A DNA stretch of 64,000 bases from Pseudocercospora fijiensis CIRAD86 (GCF_000340215.1 NW_006921546.1:837787-901786); one strand, 5' to 3'. Numbered from the stretch's first letter, positions 1-13,090 are shown. The notes: a model not told the origin generated them from the letters alone. A program made the numbers and translations.

Positions 1-636
1 TCTTTATATATACTCGAGAACTATTTAAAGCAGTATCGTAAGGATATAGCGTCGGTATACTCTAAGATATTAAGTAAGGTTATTCGGCTCGAGTAGGAAC
101 ATTTCGGGGAGAAATTATTCTTTAAGGCTCTTATATAGTCTTTAAAAGACTAGAGTTGTATCCTAAACAATAGCGAAGATCGGTATATGCGCCTAAACTA
201 GGATAATTTCTACCGATATTAGCCTACGCCTAATACTAGGGAGGAGTTTAATTAGGGAGGCTAGGGATTTATATACTAGTAGGAACCTAGTAAGGCAGAC
301 CTTCCTACTAACTAGCGGCAGTCTAGCGCCCCTTTAGCGAAACCTGCTACCTACGCTTCGAAAGTCTCTACTCCTAGTAGAGTACTTTCGAACGTTAACT
401 CCTAGTAGCTTAGTATCCCTAAGAAATAGCCTCCTTAGCTATCTTCTTTAAAGCAGCCTACGAACCCTATAGCTAATCCGAATAAGCGACAGACCCGCTA
501 GGATATATAGGCTAAGGCGACGCGGACCTAGGCTCTTATCGACTAATTTAACTAGTAGGGGCGAGGAGGCAATTATAGCGGCTAGGGCCGTAGAGGTAAC
601 TAAGGTAGACTAGCGACTCGTAGTAGAAAGAAATGA
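1..636 (+). pseudogene. C-terminal part of an unrecognised ORF with a basic RGG-like tail
   Basis: Frame 1 reads from the window edge to a TGA at 634-636 with only RIP-type TAA/TAG stops. The first part is charged and probably helical; the middle is rich in Pro, Ser, Thr and Gln; the last 35 codons are Gly/Arg-rich (RGRGG, GRRGN) and end in a basic cluster. Gag proteins of fungal retroelements often end in such RNA-binding tails, so a retroelement gag is possible, but there is no zinc knuckle or other diagnostic motif. The 5' part lies outside the window. I do not recognise the family. Confidence 0.4.
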
Positions 637-1197
637 GTAATAGGGTATAGTAGCTAGCTAGCTAGGATACCGTTATAGGATAGTTAGTTTGGTTTTTTTA
701 CGTGTTTAAGGTTTTTTAGTCTAGGAGGTAAGGAAGCGTTAGTCTAAGGGCAGACTTCTTAGTCCGGGAGGGAAAATATAGTAGGGAAACCCGGCTTAGT
801 ATAGGTATATATACTTGTACCCTCTCTCCTTTTTTTTGTACCCCCGAATATATACAACTACCTTTATAATTAGAACACATATATATACTATATAAGGAGA
901 TATAGCTACGACAATATATAGCAAGAAAGACATAGGAAGTGTACCTAATCTAGCTGCAATGTAGCCCTCCCTATAGCTATTCTCTTCTCTTTAATATTTA
1001 CAACGCCTTCCCTTCGAAGTATATAATACTACGCCGACCCCTCGTAGTTACCTAAGAGATACTAAGTACTAGGCCTATAGCATATAGTTCCCTATATATA
1101 TACCTCTACCTACGACCTACTCGTCCCGCCTACACTAGCTACGACTATTATCGTCGATAAGTTTTATATTACTAAGATATATAGCGCTAAAGAGTAG
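637..1197. other. AT-rich spacer, no gene seen
   Basis: No reading frame of note on either strand. It contains a pyrimidine run near 820-836 and AT-rich stretches. It ends at the left border of LTR element A. Confidence 0.5.
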
Positions 1198-1476
1198 TAT
1201 TAGCTAGTAACCGGCCCTATACCTATAGGCTAAGTTTGAGCCTATATAAGAGGCCTCCTTCGGTATAGTAGACAAATTATTAACCTCGTATAGTATATCG
1301 TTTATATTACACTTCTATAATGCCTATATTGTAGAGCTCTAGTTACTAGTCTAAGCGACAGTCTCGTTATACTATTATACTAAATATAGCTACCTATATT
1401 ACTATAGGTTATATTACCCTCGGTTGCCTATACTATTACTACTAGTAGTAGTAGTAGTGTTAGTTTCCGTCCTTTA
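1198..1476 (+). repeat. 5' LTR of element A
   Basis: This 279-bp copy differs from the 3' LTR mainly by C/T and G/A changes. It starts TATTAGC, consistent with a RIP-altered TGTTAGC, and ends CCTTTA. It contains a TAG/CTA trinucleotide run near its 3' end. Confidence 0.9.
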
Positions 1477-1496
1477 TTAGAGCCGAAGGTAGGGCT
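1477..1496 (+). promoter_or_regulatory. Candidate primer-binding site of element A
   Basis: Directly after the 5' LTR the sequence is TTAGAGCCGAAGGTAGGG. Undoing one RIP change (TAG to TGG) gives TGGAGCCGAAGGT, the form expected for complementarity to a tRNA 3' end finishing in CCA. The tRNA is not identified. Confidence 0.4.
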
Positions 1497-2282
1497 ATCT
1501 TTTTATATCTAATAGGTTCGGGTATATTAAAGGTAGTCTCTAGGTACGAATAGCTATAACCGAAGCGAGGGTACGATAAGAGCCTACGATACGGACGATA
1601 CCGAAGTATCTTAAGGGGCTATTACGACAAGTAGAGAAACCTCTTAACGAGGGCATCGCTTTAACCCCGAAAAGCTACAAACCCTTAGGACTATTATAGC
1701 TTAGGGCCTAGTCTATAACTATAGCTAGCTTTTAAGGACTCGGCTCCGGGTCGAAGACCTATTTAGTACCGCTTGCTCGAGATAAGCTACCGCCCGCCTA
1801 AGGAGAAGATAGATTAATTACCTATCGGCCTTGCTTAGTTTACTAAGACTATCGATAGATAGCAATTTCTAGATTGTAGGTCGGATAGCCGGGGAGTCCC
1901 CTATTAATCGGGTAGGGCTTTCCTAGATTCGTAGCCTCGCTTAGATAGTACTTAGCCTTCTACTAGGAAAAGAAGGCTACCGCCCCCCCTACCTAGCTAA
2001 AGGAGATATAAGAGCTAGTTTCTAGGATCTAGGTATAAATAGAGATTGTAGTCTCTCCCTCCGAGCGGCTTTTGCCTAAGTTTACTAAATTAAAGCTCCT
2101 AGTAGTGTCTAGGCGACCCCTAGGGGGCTAAATCCTAATGCTACCCCGGGGGTAATATTAGAAGAAAAACAGCCTAGTACACCTCTCTCTCGTATAGCAA
2201 CATCGAAACAAAACAAACCTACGAAAATATACTAAAAACACTTTCCTATAGTATTTTATTTTAACTATTTTATAACAATCGA
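1497..2282 (+). other. Untranslated leader of element A
   Basis: About 0.8 kb between the primer-binding region and the inferred gag start. No convincing coding frame is seen. It holds one copy of the recurrent ACCCC/GGGGT palindrome at 2136-2160. Confidence 0.5.
2136..2160. repeat. Recurrent palindromic motif, copy 1
   Basis: TAATGCTACCCC followed by GGGGGTAATATTA: AT-rich arms around a C4/G5 core. It lies in the leader of element A. Related copies occur at eight further places in the window, in several element families. Confidence 0.7.
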
Positions 2283-5143
2283 ATAAGCTCTAACGGAAGC
2301 GAGTATTACGAATTAGTAGAATCTTCGGAATCTAAAAACGCACTAGACCCTATTAACGAGGAAATTAGGCGACGACTAGTTGTTATAAGTACCGTAGACC
2401 TAGGGGCTGTTAGGCCTTCTACGCCCGAGGCTCTCTACAATGTCGTTATAAAGACAATTTAAAGGCAAACTAACCTTCTCCGATAGAACAGGCGTCGCCT
2501 ACTAGAGCTAGGAAGCGGTAGGAACCTTTTATTCGAAGGGTAGAACGCTATAGCGTATATAGAACGCTTTAAAGACTACTTAGCCGAGTACGAGCTCGAG
2601 AAGGAGTCGGACTAGTACAAGGTCCGGTCCCTTACGAGGACTACTATTACTAAGCTTTACCGAACCCTTAGAACCCTAGTTAGCTACCTAGAAAAGGACG
2701 TCAAGTCTAATACTAACTAGGAGACCTTTAAGTAGGCCTTTTTAAAGGAATATCGGGAGCGCGATAGCCGTCGTATTAAAGGCAGTCGTACGTAGCTTAA
2801 GAACCTCTATATAGAGAGGCGTACCGAGGATAACGACCTAAAGGGGTACGTCCGCGAATTTGTTAAGTTAGCGGATAGCATCGACTAGTAGGATCTCGAG
2901 AATTCTTAAAGAACAAGGCTACTCTTTAAAGGGTTGCCGTAGTCTACGGCTAAGCGTATCTTCCGTCGCTATAAGCTTAGCGAAGCTAATCCTAAGACCT
3001 TTAGGAAGTATAAAAAGGTCCTAGAGGCTATTAAGGAAGACATTAACAGCTCTACCGATACGAAGAAGTTTATCTACGGCGAAGACCGGAATAACCTAGC
3101 TCTAGTTAGGAACGAAGCCTCGGGAACTAGAGGACCTAGGTTCCTTCCTAAATCGTAAAGCGGTCCTAGTACCGTAACTCCTACTATTACTAAATACTCT
3201 TAGGACGTTGCGGACTTAGCTAAATCCCTAGCCTAGCTTAACTTGAATACGAAAGCATTATAGCGAGTTAGGGAGGTTATTAATACTAGTATACTAAAGG
3301 ATATACTACTAGTCTACTAGGTTTCCGATCCTAACTACCCTAAGGCCCCTTTAGTTAACGTCTACGCGATACCGAAGATCTATTCTAACTTAGATAGCAA
3401 GTGCTAGATATGCGGCGGTTTTAAATATATCTAATCGGACTACCCTATCTAGAAAGAGCTTCTTAAAAGGAAGCTTGTTATATAAGTTAATAGTTAGTTC
3501 TACTATACCGATACGGGCGATAAGATTAACTTCGAGTAGGACCGTAGAGCCCCGAAGCTGCCTTAACTTAGGAGTCTTCTAGAGAAGAAGTATAGTAACA
3601 AGATCGAGTTTAAGAATACTAGGAATAGTACCCTCGCCGCTATTGCTAAACGAGAAACTTAGAAGGTTAGGGCAAAACAGGTTAAGGAGCGGAGCAGTAA
3701 TAGTACTACTAAGCCTATTAAGGTTAACTTTGTTTCTTAGGACCCGGACGTAGTTACTAATGTTTACGCGGTTACTAAGAATAGTATAGATGTCTACGCT
3801 ACTATAAGGTCCTAAACCTAGTCCTAAAATAAGGGCAAGAGCCCGTAGAATCCTACTCGCCCTAGTATAGTAGCCCCTACTAGAGTACTAAAGAACAAGG
3901 CGGCCGATAAGGCTAAGCAATAGCGGGAGTTAACCGCTAAGACTAAGACTCTCTAGATAGCTACAGACCGCGCTACCCGAGCTAGCACTATACCTATAGA
4001 AAGCCTAGTCGTTCTAGAGAGCCTAGTCGTCCTAGAGACTCTAAAGGTTACTATAGAAGATATTGCTACCGATATTAGTAGTACCCTAGGGCCGGCTAAC
4101 CTACCTGCCTATAAGCGAAAGTTATCCGATCTAAAGAGCTTTCGCTTTAATAAATACATAAACAAGTATAGTGCTAGCCTAGCTAACTCGTCGGATACAA
4201 AGGTAAACGCTCTCTTCTAGGCTTTATAGTTCCTAGACCTTAAGTCTAATATGTCTATAGGAGAGCTACTAGCGTACGGTTTGCCTACTAACCTATTCTA
4301 GAGCCGAATCCCTAACGATGCTACCTTTATAAAAGACCTCGCTGCCCTCCGAAGAAAGTAGGGGCGAGAAGACTATATCGACGTCTCTTCCCTATAGTTC
4401 TTTCCTAAATTTTCTTTAGGTACTTAAGAGTTAGTAGAAGGCGAATTAGTAACCTACGAGAGCTAGGAGACTATCGATAATACTAACGAAGAGAGGGTTA
4501 AGGAGATAGGCCGAGGGGAGAGTAATAATACCGACCCTGTTTCGGTTTTAGTTTCTATTAAGGCTGTCCGGTTTACTAGCTAATAAATCGGTCGAGTAGG
4601 ACCTCCTCGACCTAAGGAACTTTACTCTATCCCTAATAATATAGACCTTTCTATAGTTACCCGTTCCTTCGCTATCGTTCCCGCTATCTATATTTAAGTT
4701 ACTATTAGGAGCTACGGTTAGTAGATACTAGCAATGCTTAATAATAGCTCGGAGTTACTTATTATAAGTAAGCGCGAGGCTAAATAGCTTAGACTACTAA
4801 TAAATAGAGACATTTCCCTTAGTATATAGGGAGTAAATAGGGAGGTTGCGCTAGTAGGTGCCTACTACAATATTATAGTAGACGCTTTCGGCATATGCTT
4901 TTCCTTTACCTTCTAGATTGCCGCCGACCTAAATATACTAATTATTCTAGGTTAACTATAGTCTCGTATAACCCGTAGTATCTAGCGCAACTATAACGAT
5001 AGCTCCTAGAAGGGAACTATTACTAACTAGAACGGCAACCGAGTCGTATTTACTAGTTATATCGGAAACACTAGCTACAAGTCCTACGAGGATATCCTTA
5101 CTACTTCTAAACGGTCTTCGGGAAACGCTACGGCGCGGTTGTA
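2283..5143 (+). pseudogene. gag: Gag-protease polyprotein of element A (RIP-degraded)
   Basis: The inferred start at 2283 is ATA, explained by RIP of ATG, and is followed by a long frame with only RIP-type stops. The capsid-like region is helical and charged. Near codon 374 there is a zinc knuckle C-x2-C-x4-(H>Y)-x4-(C>Y), starting CQICGGFK, with the His and last Cys changed by CA>TA and TG>TA. Near codon 817, in the same frame, is a retropepsin-like block: AMLNNSSELLIISK, where the catalytic Asp (D-N-G or D-S-G) has become Asn by TG>TA, followed about 75 residues later by IILGQ. Gag binds element RNA and forms the particle; the protease would process the polyproteins. Gag and protease share one frame here, and pol follows in the -1 frame. 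Confidence 0.8.
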
Positions 5144-8100
5144 AGACCGGCAATCTACGCTATAAGTTAGTATAGCTTTAATAGGTTATATCTAGAAGTG
5201 CGCCGCTCCGTACGTTAAGGCAAGTTTCTAGGTTCTATACTAAGAAGACAAATACTCGAAGCGATAGCGAGTATAATATAACGACTACCTGCTATACGAG
5301 TTAAGGTAATAATGCTATCTTATATATCGCTAGAGGCATTATTACTAGAGGCGGATCTACCCGAACTAACTAATTAGAGCGCGAGTCTAATGCTATCCTA
5401 GGGGTATTATTACGAATCTAACGTTTTCGCCGGCGTTATAAATTAGGACTACTAGTTATATACCTATCGACTTAAAGAAACTTCTAAAGAGGTTTACGCG
5501 CTGTTTTGTTACGCTAATCTCTAGGCCTAGCGACAAAGAGAGAGAGCTCGGTTTCTATAATCGATTAGTATACATACCCTATATAAGAGGGTAGCTAATA
5601 AGATTAAGCCTATAAAGGGTAGCGTATATATTACCGATAGGTCTAATCCTAGCGGAAATCCTAACTAGCGATAAAAGTGCCTTAATTAGGAGGCGATACT
5701 ACTACCTAGGGATAGTCCGTACGATTAGAAATATATTACTAAAAAGTTCTCTACTATCCCTAGGGGGTTAAGGCTAATAGAGGAGAGGCTTACGACAATT
5801 AAACCTAGTATAGAGCTTTCGGATCGTAAGCTTGACCTACTATACGAGCTTTTGTACAATCGTAAAGCCGTATTAGCGTATAACTTCACTTACCTAGGCA
5901 GAATTAATCTAGAGGTTGCCCCTCTATAGAGGATCCGAACGATCGAATATAAGCCTTAGGCCTACCCGGGTTTTAAGCTTAACCTAAGCCTGCGAGGTAT
6001 AGTTAAGGATATAATACGGCAGCGCGTAAAGGCCGGTATACTAGAGCCTTCCTATACCTCGTATCGCAATCTATACTTCCTAGTTTAAAAGAAGACAGCT
6101 CCTAGGGAACTAAAGAAGTACCGTCTAATTAACGCTATATAAAAGTTTAACGTAGTTACGATTAGAGATACTAACCTTCCCCCGGAGACTAATAGGTTCT
6201 CGGAAGCCTTTGCTAACTATATTGTTGCCTTACTAGTTAATGTTTTCTTAGGATACGACTAGATTCCTCTCTACCCTAATAGCCGGGACCTTACTAGTTT
6301 CGAGACGCCTCTTAGGCTATATAGACAAACTACCCTTCCCTAAGGGGCGACTAACTTAGTTGCTTAGTTCGTTCGTATTATAAACTTAGTCCTCGCGGCC
6401 TATATCTCCTATATAGCGATACCTTTCCTCGACGACATCGGTATTAAGGGCCCTAAAACTAGGTACGATAACGACGAAGTAGAGCCTAGCATCTATAGGT
6501 TCTTTCTCGAATATATTTAGAACCTCGATAGTGTCCTCTACGACCTAGAGCGAGCTAATCTAACGGTATATAGGGAGAAGCTTTAGCTCCTATATAAGCG
6601 AATAAATATTGTCGGGTTTGTAACCGATAAGAACGGCCGCTATCCTAATAATATACGGGTCCTAAAGATAGTTTCCTAGCCTAATCCTACCTATTAGAAG
6701 GATATCCGAACCTAGCTTAGAGTAGTCTCCTACTTCCGTATCTAGGTCGAGAACTTTATATTAGTATATAAGCCCTTATATACCTTGCTTAAGAAGGATA
6801 CTAAGTTCGAATAGACCTCCGTTTACTAAGCGGCTAAGGATATAGTAATAGAGGCACTCGTTAGCGTATCTGCACTTATATCTATTAACTACTCTAAGGG
6901 TACGGGTTTAATTATTATTGCTATCGACTCGAGCGGGGAAGGCTATAGCGAGATACTAATATAGTATAACCGTAACGAGCTATCCTTACGTTACCCTATT
7001 AGGTACGACTTAGGACTATAGAAGCCGATCGAGGCCCGATACGATACTAGAAAGCGGGAATGCCTTAGAGTCTATAAGGCTCTAAAGAAGTTCCGACTAT
7101 AGCTCTTTAGTATATTCTTTCGCCTAGAAATCGATGCTTAGACGCTAGTCTATTAGCTTAACTATATAGCCTCCGACCTACTAAACTCTACGATAGCTCG
7201 GTAGGTTACCTAGATCTATTTGTTTAACTTCGACGTCTTCTACGTTCCTAGTAAAAAGCATACTAGGCTAGATAGCCTTTCTAGAAGGCCCGCTATAGAA
7301 GAGGACATCGCCGAGATAATAGAAGAAGAGGATATCGATACGGTAATTAACCGTACTTTCTTCGCTGCCTTCTATATTAATGCTATACTAGCGATTACTA
7401 GGCCTACTACCGACGACTAACCTAGTAACTAGCCCGACGAGGGTCCTACTACTAGCGGCTATAACGGCGATAACTAGGATAATACTAAAGCGGATAAACT
7501 AGAGAGGGATAATATCCTTAATAGGGTCTACTCCGACGACTCTTATTATATCGCCTACTTCCTAACCTATACGAAGAAAGTACCTAGTCTATTAAAGAGT
7601 TAATACTATCGTATTATTCGCTACTCTCGGAGGTTCCTTATTAAGGATCGTATCCTCTAGCGATAGGCTATAGTTAATATACCGCTCTAGCGTATTATTA
7701 ACGACCTAGTAGCCCGATAAGAAATCCTTCGTTCCGTTTACGATAAGCTCGGCTATCGGGTAGCGGAGGGTACCTTCGATATCCTTCGTCGGCGCTACTA
7801 GTAGGACGGCGTATAAGCTAATATCTCTCGCTACTATAAGAGCTGTCCTAAGTGCAATTTTAGGAATAGCTACCGTCGGCTAGGCGAGCTACGTATTCCT
7901 ACTACCTAATTAGTTAGGGAGCGGTAGTATAGCGATAGGGTCTATCTTAGCCGTAATAATAGCTTATATATTATTCGAGAGGGTCTTTCTCGATAGCTAG
8001 AGGCCTATTATTTCTATAAGGGCTGCGGTGCTATTAATACCCGTAATATAGCTACCTTCCTATTTAAAGATCTGTTTTACCGCTAGGGAATACCTTACGA

Positions 8101-9136
8101 GATTATCTTAGACAACGCTACGAACAATATAGCTAAAGAAGTTTAAGCGCTACTTGTTTCGTATAGGGCGAAAAACGTTCGTATCTCCCCGTACTATCTA
8201 TAGTCGAATGCTATTATTAAGCGTAGCTATCGATCTTTAATTAATACCCTATCTAAGATAACTAATAGAGGGGACTAGTTAGTTCCTATCTCTACCCGCG
8301 TCCTAGCCCTTCTCTAGGCGGATCGAACTACTATTATCGATACGACTAGACTTACGCTAGCGGAGCTTATAATTAGGAGGGACGCCGTTCTTCCTATTAA
8401 GTTGTCCTATCGTACGTATAGCGTTTACGATAAGGGGTCTATTCGTACTAGAGCAGATCTCCTTACCCTACGCGCTAAGGCTCTTAAGGATATAACTACG
8501 ACTTCTTAAGAGGGGCTTGCTCGGTAACGGCGCCTTCGTAAAGAGGCTAAGCAGTATTTTAATAACTATAATACTATTAATTAGGAACCTCTAAAGGTTA
8601 GCGATATAGTTCTCCTATACCGGTCCGAGTTAGAATATAGTTACTCCTATAAGCTAGCCTTTAAATAGAAAGAGCCTTATAGAGTATAGGAGGTCCTTTA
8701 CGATAGTTCTACGTATCGACTTTAGGAACTTAATAGTGCTACCTTAAAGCACTCGCACCCCCGGGCTAACCTAAAGAAGATCGTCGAACTAAGAGAGCCT
8801 ACCCGCTCTCCCCCGACCGAGGAGGAAGTTAATGCCTCTATAGACCCTCTACCGACCTTAGATACCTATCGAAAGGAGGATCCTACCGCGATTATAGATC
8901 CTATACTACCTAACAACTATACGTATCCCTAGATACGTCTTAGTAAGCTATTAGGAATAACTTATAAACAAAGGGAGGGTTATATACGTATTAATTATAC
9001 GTAGAGCATTTCCGATATTAATTCCGATAGTAAACTAGACTTCTAGCTATCTAACTCTAACTCGGAGGAGGAGCTCGACTAGTCTAGCGACGAAGACCGC
9101 CTAGAATTATAGCTAGACGATCCCGAGACTAAATAA
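5144..9136 (+). pseudogene. pol: Pol polyprotein of element A: RT, RNase H, integrase (RIP-degraded)
   Basis: The frame is -1 relative to gag. A linker (5400-5850) leads into the RT: IRTIEYKPQAYPGFK near 5940, PLRLYRQTTLPQGATNL near 6310, and the active-site block FLDDIGIKGP at about 6424-6455, with the catalytic Asp pair preserved. RNase H lies at about 6880-7170, followed by VFYVPSKKHTRLDSLSRRP, typical of the RT/RNase H to integrase junction. The integrase zinc region shows CPKCNF near 7850, and DNATNN near 8110 fits the second catalytic Asp region. The C-terminal tail is acidic and has no chromodomain that I can see. Domain order RT-RH-IN identifies Gypsy/Ty3. The stop is taken as TAA at 9134-9136. 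Confidence 0.85.
5388..5412. repeat. Recurrent palindromic motif, copy 2 (inside pol)
   Basis: TAATGCTATCCTAGGGG followed by TATTATTA. It has the same architecture as the other copies but sits inside the protease-RT linker, so it may be coding (MLP/SxGYYY) and only coincidentally similar. Confidence 0.45.
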
Positions 9137-9390
9137 TTGCTTGTCTTTCCCTATCTCTACTACGTTATTTCCTTGCCTCTAACAACCGTTCTCCGCGCTA
9201 TTAATATAGTGCCGCCCTATAGCTTTAGTCCTTACTACCTGTTCCTATAGATCTTAATACTCTTAGTTGTTGCTCTCTTTTGCTTTTACCTTGTCTATTG
9301 TTTTGCTTTTTAGCCTTCGATTAATGTTGCTATAACTTTATTCCTTTGCTCTTATTTCCTTAGATAGAACTATACGAGGCGTATTTTCCT

Positions 9391-9414
9391 AATAATACCC
9401 TAGGGGTAGTATTA
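9391..9414. repeat. Recurrent palindromic motif, copy 3
   Basis: AATAATACCCTAGGGG followed by TAGTATTA, flanked by TCCT on the left and AGGA on the right, which extends the symmetry to about 31 bp. It lies roughly 250 bp after the pol stop. Confidence 0.7.
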
Positions 9415-9838
9415 GGAAGATAGCCGAACCTAACCCTCTACCCTTCTAGGACTACTTCCCTCTAGATTCCTAGACTCTAGTAGCTACCCTTAAGTAACAA
9501 CGATAATAAGATACTCTACTAGAGAATAATCCTGCCCTAATTAGCACTAGTTACGTAGGACACTAAGAAAGGGAGGTTCCCTATCCCTCTCCCTTCCCGC
9601 CGCTTAGATAGATATAGCAACCTAGGCCTATAGCCTCTAAGAATAGGGACCTTAGGCTATTAAGCTTAGTATTTAGAAGAAGGAAGAAGGTAAACGTATA
9701 GACTACCTTTACGTACTTAATAATGTAAAAGGTAATACTATATCTATAACGGTAGTACTATAGGCTAATATACTAACGAATTAACTGCGCTAGGCCTAGG
9801 CGACTTGCTCCTCGTTACCGAGCATCTCTAGGAAAAGC

Positions 9839-9863
9839 TAATACTACCCCGGGGGTATTATTA
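9839..9863. repeat. Recurrent palindromic motif, copy 4
   Basis: TAATACTACCCC followed by GGGGGTATTATTA, in the spacer upstream of ORF3. Confidence 0.7.
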
Positions 9864-10281
9864 GTCCCGCTAGCTTTACTACTATAGATTTCTGCTAAGG
9901 ACTCGAACTAACTAGTTACATTTCGAGTACGCGAGAATCTACGATAGCTAAAGGTTAATAAAGGCGCGTAGTCGCTACTAGCAATTAGCTAGATCGATTG
10001 TTAAACTTTAGCCTACCCTAATAAGAAAGAAGTCTCGTATATAGCTTTACTTTTAGGTTTTATATACAGCCGTTATCCGTTTGCTTTACCGGGATATACG
10101 GACTACGTTACCTTCGTACTATATTTAAAGCGAGCTTCCTAAGCTCCTTCTTCTACTCGATTACTAACTAACTCGCTACCGCCTAACTATCCCCTCTCTA
10201 TCTAAACCCTTTAATTATTATTATTAAGTAACGAACACGTTTTGTAAACTCGTTTCTAACCTACTTCCGCTTCGGTCGACT

Positions 10282-13006
10282 ATGTCTTCCGGCGCCCTAA
10301 ATCCGCTAGGCGCTAGTAGTAGTAACGACCTACCTACCCCTATTAACCTAAGCCTAGCTACCCTAGTTCCGATCGAAGCTCTATCCGATAGCGCCTTAGC
10401 TGCTATAACTAGTCTCGAGTACTACTTTTAGATCGTTACCGCCCTCGAAGATCCTTAAGAGAAGATCGAGAACGCTTATACCCTACTACGCGTTATTAAT
10501 AGGAATATTAAGAAGGCTACTACCTTAGTTACGTACGGTATAAACAACCTACGTTAGTCTATCGGTAAGCGTATCTTTAAGCGCGACGTTCTTAACGATA
10601 TAGATAATTAAATAAGCCTTTCCTATCGTCTATAGCCTCGAGATAGCTAGTACCTAGATTCGCTTACGCTTTAAGACCCTCGATTAGGCCTTCGAATACT
10701 AGGGAGGACTAAGTAGTCTTCCTAAGAGCCTTATTAACTTCGCCTATAGTAGATAAGAGCGTACTAAGCAGGTCTCTTCGTTCGTTAATAAGTATAAGGT
10801 CCGTCGCTAAGGCGCTAAGTACCTTTCCTGTACTATAATCTATCGTATATCTACCGCTAGCAAGAAGGTAGGTAAGCAGTTACTTAACTTATCTTTTGCG
10901 CTTAACGACTTTACGATATCCTACTAGAAGCGGTATAACGATACGATTGTCTAGGTCGATCTTAACGTATAAACTACTAAGGATCTACTAAAAGAGAAGG
11001 GCTACCGTATTAATAGTATAGGTTTTATTATTAAAGGTTAAGAGGCTCCTATCGTTAATATTCTTAAGCGTAAGGTTCTTCGCCTAGAGACTAAGGCCGA
11101 TACGGCTACTAGTCTTACGCTCGCTACGGAGATATAGGCTTAAGACCGTCGCTTAACCCGCAACTATAAGGTCCCTTAAGAAGTTAAAGACGAGCGTACT
11201 AAGGCCGAAGTAGCGCGTAAGAAGGTACTATACGCTCGCTAGGCCCTCCGTAAGGCTACTAAGAAGTCTAGTACTCCTACTAGTACTAACTAAGGTAACT
11301 CGGATATTAATATACTAGATGCGCCGCTAGAAGATATCTCCTCTAAGGGCTCCTTTAGCGAGCGTAGGGATAGAGGCCTTTCGCCGATTCTATTAACTAA
11401 GAACATCTATAGCTCTTATAAGGGCGACTCTATTACGTACCTTATTACTAAGATCGATATAGTTCCTAAGGCCGATATAGGCAAGGCTCCTACCGCCCTA
11501 TCTATCTATTAATAGCTCGACGACCTTAGTAAGCTAGGTAAAGAGCGGTTTACTATATATACTAACTATATTAAGAAGGCCGCTAAGGTCTGTAGTCTTT
11601 ACGCTAGTACTAAGACGAGTATTCTTATTAGCCGCCTATTAAAGATTAGACGCGAGATCGCTAACTAGGATGCCTTTACTGCCCTTAAGACTAGTTATAC
11701 TAACTAGTTTCCTAGACGCCCTGCTACTGCGCTAACCTCCTTAGGACTCTACGCATTCAACCCTACTAGCGCTATTACTCGCGATCTTACGCTAACGGAT
11801 CGTCGGTATAAATTGTTCGCTAGTATTCTCGGCTAAGGTACCTCCTTCGACTGCTTTCGCTAGACTAGCAATACTATCTTCCCTCGAGTCTTTAGTTAGA
11901 TACAATCGCCTCGTAGAGCGTACCTTTCTCCTATCGTCGACCTAATATAGGAAGAATTTTATATATACTTTTAATATATACGTAAGCTACCTAAGTCTAA
12001 GTAGGAAGGCCGTAATACCCTTTAAACCTATAGCGTAAGCAACTAAATCGTCCGTTAGCATCCCGCTCTATAGCTCTTAGCCGTTACCCTTCGACCCGAT
12101 TATATATACGAGCTTATCTCCGTCCCTAAGCCTACTAAGTACTTTAAGGTAGGTAAAGGCGGTTATAAGAACTGCCCTACTAAGGAGACTTCTCGTCTCG
12201 GATAAGATATAATTAAGCTCGTAGCTAGTAAGGGTACTAGCTATCTACGTATTAAGGTTTCCCTTATATCTAAGGATAAGACTACCTGTTTAACTATTAT
12301 CGAGAGTATATACGAACCGGAGGTCTTCGATAGCTAGGTTAAGAAGCTTATAGGCTGTAACCTAGTTCTACTAAGTAAGGTTAGCAAGCTTACTAATAAG
12401 TACCTTACTAACGACGACCTCGATTATATATTCGATAGTTAGCCTAACGAAGGCGAGGTAGCCTAGTAGATCCTTAACCCTCTAAAGGAATGCGAAGTCT
12501 CTATTTAGATACTATACCTTCTATATAGTAATCTAAAGGCTAAGAGCGACCGTATATCAATCGACCTAGGCTACTCTCGCGTTATCGACGGTACTAAGAT
12601 TAAAGGCTACGATAACCTAACCGTCTCTAAGGTTGCTAAGGCGTACCGTAATCTAACCGCTCTTCTAGGTTCGAATACCTTCGTACTATTCGCCTTCCCT
12701 ACGGCTATCTTAGTTAAGAGCCTTAGTTATATTTCCGATACCCTAGTCGGCAGAATTCCTTAGTTAAGTTACGTTATTTAGAACGAAGTTAAACAAATCC
12801 TCTAGTTTAGTAAGGAGGAGCTTAAGGAATATCTACGCAAATAGGAGAACGCTATATAGGACAAGGCTACTAACCTCCTCGTCGCTTAAGCTTACTACGA
12901 GGCCGAGTACTTTAGTACTAATAGCTTTAATACCTGCGGAGGAGTTTAGGAGAACCGCCTAGCCGATAAGGTTATTGCTAGTAAGGATTACGGCGCATTA
13001 AAGTAA
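10282..13006 (+). pseudogene. Third ORF of element A, function unknown
   Basis: Begins with an intact ATG at 10282 (MSSGALNPLG) after a pyrimidine-rich leader and ends at TAA 13004-13006, about 900 codons with RIP-type stops. The reading frame changes once near 10610-10690 (indel or intron). The protein is hydrophilic and charged, with a Lys/Arg/Glu-rich coiled-coil-like stretch around codons 280-330 and one short hydrophobic patch near the C-terminus (FVLFAFPTAILV). There is no signal peptide, no C-terminal membrane anchor typical of env, no zinc knuckle, and no RT or integrase motif. It sits inside the LTRs on the sense strand, between pol and the 3' LTR, so it belongs to the element. Its last about 200 bp recur in the inverted copy at 26767-27180. 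I do not recognise the family. Confidence 0.65.
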
Positions 13007-13063
13007 TAGTAAGTATAGACTAGTTGCTTAGGAAGTTGTTTTTATATATTAATAGAATCTAGG

Positions 13064-13090
13064 AATAATACTACCCCGGGGGTATTATTA
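13064..13090. repeat. Recurrent palindromic motif, copy 5
   Basis: AATAATACTACCCC followed by GGGGGTATTATTA, about 60 bp after the ORF3 stop. It is preceded by CTAGG, as are the copies after pol in elements B and D. Confidence 0.75.

Larger units (their letters stand above)
9137..10281 (+). other. Spacer between pol and ORF3 of element A
   Basis: About 1.1 kb without a coding frame that I can support. It holds two copies of the ACCCC/GGGGT palindrome. The last 130 bp are pyrimidine-rich (for example TCCCCTCTCTATCT near 10191), as in many filamentous-fungal promoters, and lead straight into the ATG of ORF3. This suggests ORF3 had its own promoter rather than being read through from pol. Confidence 0.45.

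Noticed and set aside
2136..2160. Geminivirus-like TAATATTA nick site in the palindrome
   Set aside because: The similarity is limited to a few AT bases, the other copies differ there, and no Rep gene is present.
10282..13006. Envelope gene in element A
   Set aside because: No signal peptide, no furin-type site and no C-terminal membrane anchor; only one short hydrophobic patch is present.
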